Shown: piece after piece, positions 21,117-23,211 of the stretch | Numbering within the stretch: position 1 is the stretch's first letter | Layout of the letters: each line of letters begins with the position of its first letter | From: Clostridiales bacterium UBA7044 | GTDB lineage: Bacteria > Bacillota > Clostridia > Oscillospirales > Oscillospiraceae | Assembly: GCA_002493965.1 (NCBI GenBank) | Contig: DLAP01000024.1 | Span: forward strand, 11,806-35,016 | DNA length: 23,211 nucleotides | Direction: 5' to 3' | Program-made: the position numbers and the translations under genes | The notes under the pieces: generated by a model | Seen by the model: only the letters and a program-made list of their open reading frames with translations | What the model was told of the DNA's origin: nothing | Databases searched by the model: none

Positions 21117-23143
21117 AGATGAAATTGTATGTTTGGCTGGCCTGGAATAATGTCCGGAAGAATGCCCGGCTCTATGTGCCGGGTGTCCTCTCCGGCATGG
21201 GTCTGCTGGGGGTATTCTACATTATCCTGACTCTGTCCATGGACGAGCGGTTAAGGGAGGTTCGGGGCGGAAGCTATATCGGAATGTTTATGGTCCTGGG
21301 GGTGGCGGTAATCACCCCCCTGTCCCTGATCCTGATTCTCTACACCAACAGCTTCCTCATGAAGCAGCGGAACCGGGAGTTTGGGCTTTATAATGTGCTG
21401 GGCCTGGAAAAGGGGCACATTGGGAGAATTCTCTTCTGGGAGACGGCCATTTGCGCCGGTTTTGTTCTTCTGGGAGGACTGGCTGGGGGGATGCTCCTGT
21501 ATAAGCTGTGCGCGCTGCTGATCTGCCGGGTGCTGGCGGTGGACAGCGTTCTGGGATTTTACCATGTTTCTTTGGGAACCCTGGTTTCCTCCGGCCTGAC
21601 CTTTCTGGGAATGTATCTGATAGGGTATCTGCGTAACCGGATTCAGATTGCCCGGATGAATCCGGTGGAGCTGCTGCAAAGCGCCCACACCGGGGAGCGG
21701 GAGCCAAAGGTGAAATGGTTGTTTCTTCTGATTGGCATGGTTACGCTCACAGGTGGGTACTGCATTTCTCTGAATATCCAGGATCCTATGGCGGCACTGG
21801 AGCTGTTTTTCCCGGCGGTGTTTCTGGTGATTATCGGCACATACTGCCTGTTTTTAACCGGAAGCATAGCGCTTTTGAAGCTGCTGAAGGGGAATCGGAA
21901 GTTTTATTATCAGAAAAACCATATGATCGCCGTATCTGGCCTGCTGTATCGCATGAAGCAGAACGCCGTGGGACTGGCCTCCATTGCCATTCTTGCCACC
22001 ATGGTGATTGTCACCGTGTCTACCACGGTCAGTATGTACGCAGGCATTGACGATGCCGTCCGGCGGCAATATCCCCATCAGGCGTCCGTGTACGCAAGGT
22101 ACTATACCGAAGAGGAGAAGAGGGTGAATATTCCCGGGGAGGATCTGCTGACGTTAAGCCGTGAAGCCGCCCGGGAGCAGGGCCTTTCCATTTCCTTCTC
22201 CAAAGAGCAGCGATATCTTGCCTGTGCCTTCCTCCGGGAGGGAGACACCCTCCGTCCCCGGCTGCGAAATGAGCATGGGTTAGCGGTGGAATGCTGGTTT
22301 ATTACGGCGGAAGAGTATTATAAACTTAGCGGGAATCTGCTTTTTTTGTCGGAAAACCAGATCGCCGTTTATGACCACCCGAAGAACATCGGAAAAATGC
22401 CGGCGAAGCTCACCAGCGGTGTCCTGGACTTTGAACCGGCGGTTGTGCTGGAAAGCTTTCCTATTCCCATGGGGGAAAATTTTTCGGATTGCTACGGATT
22501 TGTGGTCAGGGATGAAGAAACCCTGGAGCACATTCACGAACAGCAGAAGAAGGCCGGGGAGGATATTGCTTCCGAAATCACCTGGGAACTGCTGTTTGAC
22601 TTTGATGACGAAGAAGCCGCTTCCAAAGTCTATCCGGTGTTTACATCCGGTCTGGAAGACAAGATTCGGGAATACTGCTTTGCGCAGCCCGGCTTTGACG
22701 GGCATCTGGGAATGCGGGTAGCCAGCAAATGGGAAGCTCTGGAAGGTTTTTATGGTATGAACGGAAGCCTGTTGTTTCTGGGGATCATCCTGTCCATTGT
22801 GTTCCTGTTCGCCACGGCTCTGATTATCTACTATAAGCAGATTTCCGAAGGGTACGAGGATCGGGCGCGGTTTCAGATCATGCAGAAGGTGGGCATGAGC
22901 GGGGATGAGGTAAAAAAGGCTATCCGCGGTCAGATTCTGCTGGTGTTTTTCCTGCCCCTGGGTGTGGCCGCCGTGCATATGGCCTTTGCCATGCCAATGC
23001 TAACCCAGCTGCTGCGGATTCTGTTTCAGCCCAATCAGGCATTGTTTCTGGCCTGCACCGGGGTTACGCTGGGGGTATTTACACTCATCTATGTGCTGAT
23101 TTACAGCATTACGGCGAAGGTTTATTACAAAATCGTTCGATAG
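21113..23143 (+). CDS. FtsX-type ABC permease (BceB-like)
   Basis: Permease of 676 aa. The helix pattern is that of BceB: about four helices in the first 180 residues, then further pairs near 200-225, 227-250 and 285-305, a large extracellular domain (about 310-545), and three closing helices (about 550-575, 605-630, 640-665). The N-terminal and C-terminal FtsX cores are both recognisable, and the extracellular domain before helix 8 is where Bce permeases contact drug or lipid. The start is taken as GTG 21113, overlapping the ATPase stop as GTGA, with AGGTGGTG 7 bases upstream; ATG 21119 in the same frame is the alternative. A hairpin follows after the stop. Confidence 0.93.
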   Translation: MKMKLYVWLAWNNVRKNARLYVPGVLSGMGLLGVFYIILTLSMDERLREVRGGSYIGMFMVLGVAVITPLSLILILYTNSFLMKQRNREFGLYNVLGLEKGHIGRILFWETAICAGFVLLGGLAGGMLLYKLCALLICRVLAVDSVLGFYHVSLGTLVSSGLTFLGMYLIGYLRNRIQIARMNPVELLQSAHTGEREPKVKWLFLLIGMVTLTGGYCISLNIQDPMAALELFFPAVFLVIIGTYCLFLTGSIALLKLLKGNRKFYYQKNHMIAVSGLLYRMKQNAVGLASIAILATMVIVTVSTTVSMYAGIDDAVRRQYPHQASVYARYYTEEEKRVNIPGEDLLTLSREAAREQGLSISFSKEQRYLACAFLREGDTLRPRLRNEHGLAVECWFITAEEYYKLSGNLLFLSENQIAVYDHPKNIGKMPAKLTSGVLDFEPAVVLESFPIPMGENFSDCYGFVVRDEETLEHIHEQQKKAGEDIASEITWELLFDFDDEEAASKVYPVFTSGLEDKIREYCFAQPGFDGHLGMRVASKWEALEGFYGMNGSLLFLGIILSIVFLFATALIIYYKQISEGYEDRARFQIMQKVGMSGDEVKKAIRGQILLVFFLPLGVAAVHMAFAMPMLTQLLRILFQPNQALFLACTGVTLGVFTLIYVLIYSITAKVYYKIVR

Positions 23144-23150
23144 GTACCAT

Positions 23151-23190
23151 GAAAAAACCAGGGTCAAAGGGAGTACTTCCCTTTGACCCT
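23151..23190. terminator. Perfect 13-bp stem-loop after the permease gene
   Basis: AGGGTCAAAGGGA (23160-23172) and TCCCTTTGACCCT (23178-23190) pair perfectly around a 5-base loop. On the minus strand the stem is followed by GGTTTTTTC, a good terminator tail; on the + strand no T-run follows (CAGGCTGTCG). It may end a convergent gene outside the window, serve as a 3' end for the permease mRNA, or be part of a repeat. Confidence 0.6.
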
Positions 23191-23211
23191 CAGGCTGTCG
23201 AAAAACCGTGT

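Overview
The window looks like the chromosomal replication-origin region of a Gram-positive anaerobe of class Clostridia, probably Oscillospiraceae/Ruminococcaceae. The evidence is the minus-strand order dnaA-dnaN-yaaA-recF-gyrB-gyrA with a box-rich dnaA-dnaN gap, strong AGGAGG-type ribosome binding sites, some GTG and TTG starts, a RemB-family protein, a Bce-type peptide-resistance module, and a palindromic intergenic repeat of a kind I recall from Faecalibacterium-like genomes. The placement is an inference from protein content and style, not from a marker gene.

Left part (1-4640, + strand): an OmpR/PhoB-type response regulator, a sensor kinase, a 74-aa two-helix membrane protein and a membrane-anchored HtrA/DegP-like protease form one tight operon, probably an envelope-stress circuit comparable to CssRS/HtrA or CiaRH/HtrA. 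An acyl-ACP thioesterase follows and ends at a strong bidirectional terminator. Next to it is a cluster of four DnaA-box-like 9-mers about 9 kb from the origin. Then come an AraC-family regulator (-) and a divergent 78-aa unknown protein (+).

Centre (6171-15570, - strand): the replication block runs dnaA, dnaN, yaaA (S4 domain), recF, gyrB, gyrA, rnhA, remB. Most junctions overlap or are very short, which suggests much co-transcription and translational coupling. Two gaps stand out. The dnaA-dnaN gap (13974-14256) carries about nine DnaA boxes, a DnaA-trio-like run and an AT-rich stretch, and is the likely oriC. The gyrB-gyrA gap is filled by a 144-bp palindromic repeat that looks like a MITE.

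Right part (15962-23143, + strand): a YitT-family membrane protein has a near-consensus promoter. It is followed by an IMP dehydrogenase whose sequence, from memory, is strikingly like the Tritrichomonas foetus enzyme rather than ordinary Bacillus GuaB. A full Bce-type module ends the window: response regulator, intramembrane-sensing kinase, ABC ATPase and FtsX-type permease. The transporter pair has its own promoter region with a TTACA-N4-TGTCA site and a 13-bp dyad.

I see no rRNA, tRNA, CRISPR array, transposase or phage gene. I do not see a wholly new multi-gene system. The points most worth checking are the second DnaA-box cluster, the trio-like origin element, the repeat inside the gyrase operon, the trichomonad-like IMPDH and the unusual neighbourhood of dnaA.
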